Assembly: GCF_013003965.1 (NCBI RefSeq)
Contig: NZ_CP053069.1
Location: forward strand, 62,001-126,000
DNA from: Usitatibacter rugosus
Lineage (GTDB): Bacteria; Pseudomonadota; Gammaproteobacteria; Burkholderiales; Usitatibacteraceae
Length of the DNA: 64,000 nt
Direction: 5' to 3'
Position 1 is the first letter of the stretch. The number at the start of each line of letters is the position of its first letter. The position numbers were made by a program, and so were the translations under genes. Of this stretch, positions 63,003 through 64,000 are shown piece after piece. The notes beneath the pieces are model-generated. The model had not been told where the DNA came from. It saw nothing but the letters and a program-made list of their open reading frames with translations, and ran no database searches.

Positions 63003-64000
63003 TCACTTCACGATCTCGAGGTGCTCCAGGCCGGAGCCGAGGTCGCGGTTCTTCGCGTTCTTGCTCTCGAGCTTGATCTTCAGGCGAAGGTCGTTGACCG
63101 AGTCCGCATTCCGCAGCGCGTCTTCGAAGGTGATCATGTCGGCCTCGAAGAGGTCGAAGAGCGCCTGGTCGAAGGTCTGCATGCCGAGCTCGCGGCTGCG
63201 GGCCACGAGTGCCTTCATCTCGTGCACCTCGCCCTTGAAGATGAGGTCCGACATGAGCGGCGAGTTGAGCAGGATCTCGATCGCGGCCACGCGGCCCTTG
63301 GTGGCCTTCTTGGGGATCAGGCGCTGCGAGATGATGGCCTTCAAGTTCAGCGACAAGTCCATCAGCAGCTGGGCGCGGCGCTCTTCGGGGAAGAAGTTGA
63401 TGATCCGGTCCAGCGCCTGGTTGGCGCTGTTGGCGTGCAGCGTGGACATGCACAGGTGGCCGGTTTCCGCGAAGGCGATGGCGAACTCCATCGTCTCCCT
63501 CTCGCGGATCTCGCCGATGAGGATCACGTCGGGCGCCTGGCGCAGCGTGTTCTTGAGCGCGGCGAACCAGTTGTCGGTGTCCACGCCCACTTCGCGCTGC
63601 GTGATGATGCAGTTGTTGTGCTCGTGGACGTATTCGACCGGGTCCTCGATGGTGATGATGTGGCCGTAGCTGTTCTCGTTGCGGTGGCCGATCATCGCGG
63701 CGAGCGAGGTCGACTTGCCCGAGCCCGTGCCGCCCACGAAGATCACCAGGCCGCGCTTGGTCATCGCCACGTCCTTCAGCACGTGGGGCAGGCCCAGGTC
63801 GTCGAACTTGGGGATGGTCGTGGTGATGGTGCGAAGCACGATGCCGACGCGGCCCTGCTGCACGAACGCATTCACGCGGAAGCGGCCGATGCCCGAGGGC
63901 GAGATCGCGAAGTTGCACTCGTTGGTGGCTTCGAATTCGGCCGCCTGCTTGTCCGTCATGATCGAGCGGCACAGCTCCTGCGAGTGCACCGGCGACAGGC
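63003..64000 (-). CDS. pilU: Twitching-motility ATPase PilU (5' end outside window)
   Basis: The frame is open to the right edge, so the start is missing; about 332 residues are visible. It is a retraction ATPase of type IV pili, working with PilT. The visible motifs are Walker A GGTGSGKST, the Asp box TIEDPVEYVH, Walker B VILIGEIRE and the His box HLCMSTLHAN. The C-terminal part SPLMSDLIFKGEVHEMKALVARSRELGMQTFDQAL and the long Lys/Glu/Asn-rich tail fit PilU better than PilT. It fits with the sigma-54-driven pilin at 13646. Confidence 0.92.
   Translation of the reverse strand, partial: LSPVHSQELCRSIMTDKQAAEFEATNECNFAISPSGIGRFRVNAFVQQGRVGIVLRTITTTIPKFDDLGLPHVLKDVAMTKRGLVIFVGGTGSGKSTSLAAMIGHRNENSYGHIITIEDPVEYVHEHNNCIITQREVGVDTDNWFAALKNTLRQAPDVILIGEIRERETMEFAIAFAETGHLCMSTLHANSANQALDRIINFFPEERRAQLLMDLSLNLKAIISQRLIPKKATKGRVAAIEILLNSPLMSDLIFKGEVHEMKALVARSRELGMQTFDQALFDLFEADMITFEDALRNADSVNDLRLKIKLESKNAKNRDLGSGLEHLEIVK

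Noticed and set aside
1-64000. CRISPR arrays, insertion sequences, phage or integrase genes
   Set aside because: I saw no regularly spaced repeats, transposase motifs or integrase genes. The repeats present are single palindromic units or in-gene duplications.

Overview
The window is GC-rich chromosomal DNA from a Gram-negative bacterium, most likely a betaproteobacterium. The best evidence is gene order. The run kdsD-kdsC-lptC-lptA-lptB-rpoN-hpf-ptsN-hprK-rapZ includes an HPr kinase, which enteric gammaproteobacteria lack, and gmk-rpoZ-spoT-ridA-recG-ubiC-ubiA follows further on. There are dTDP-rhamnose and Kdo/heptose LPS genes, a sigma-54 gene, type IV pilus genes and ubiquinone genes. I cannot name the genus. 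Coding density is very high. Many neighbours overlap by 4 bases (ATGA or GTGA), and no gap exceeds about 210 bases, so there is no gene-free stretch over 300 bases. I saw no transposase, integrase, phage gene or CRISPR array. One tRNA gene is present, tRNA-Gly(CCC).

Layout: 1-3100 is a three-gene HlyD/ABC exporter. 3154-8350 holds pcm, a TolC-type outer-membrane channel and LPS core genes (waaA, waaC and a family 2 glycosyltransferase). 8347-11728 is rfbBACD for dTDP-L-rhamnose. 11720-16309 holds an orphan membrane histidine kinase, a lone prepilin with a clear sigma-54 promoter, and a KefB-like antiporter. 16330-24602 is the Kdo/LPS-transport/sigma-54/PTS-Ntr block ending in a Lon-N-domain protein. 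24502-25718 is mutY with the tRNA directly upstream of it. 25840-28081 is a 2TM protein with a LytS/LytTR pair. 28133-31251 holds thiS-thiG, a beta-barrel protein, trmB and a FecR-domain protein. 31217-35697 (minus strand) is kinase-PP2C-rph-rdgB-hemW. 35794-44292 runs yicC-gmk-rpoZ-spoT-ridA-recG-ubiC-(glycosyltransferase)-ubiA. 44280-50402 holds a KefF/KefB-like pair, a thiolase, a ureidoglycolate lyase family protein and a secreted protein with two long repeats. 50399-57972 (minus strand) is an ABC/M1-peptidase module, a SulP transporter and an OmpR-type regulator. 58055-62890 holds a hybrid MASE1 kinase, an EAL protein, a ferritin-like protein and a Crp/Fnr regulator. 63003 to the end is the 3' part of pilU.

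How the genes work together: much of the window builds and controls the cell envelope. kdsD/kdsC and waaA make and attach Kdo, waaC and the glycosyltransferase extend the core, rfbBACD supplies rhamnose, and LptCAB moves LPS outward. RpoN is made here, and a sigma-54 promoter sits in front of the lone pilin. The spoT/rpoZ/gmk group ties nucleotide metabolism to the stringent response.

The most interesting non-coding signals are palindromic elements. A 70-bp element with perfect 30-bp arms lies in frame inside mutY. A 46-bp element supplies the last codons and the stop of thiG. A 67-bp composite palindrome sits between crp and pilU, and a symmetric nested 43-bp palindrome lies upstream of the orphan kinase. 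I found no single clearly new multi-gene system. The candidates most worth following are the in-frame mutY element, the sigma-54 pilin locus, and the glycosyltransferase inserted between ubiC and ubiA.
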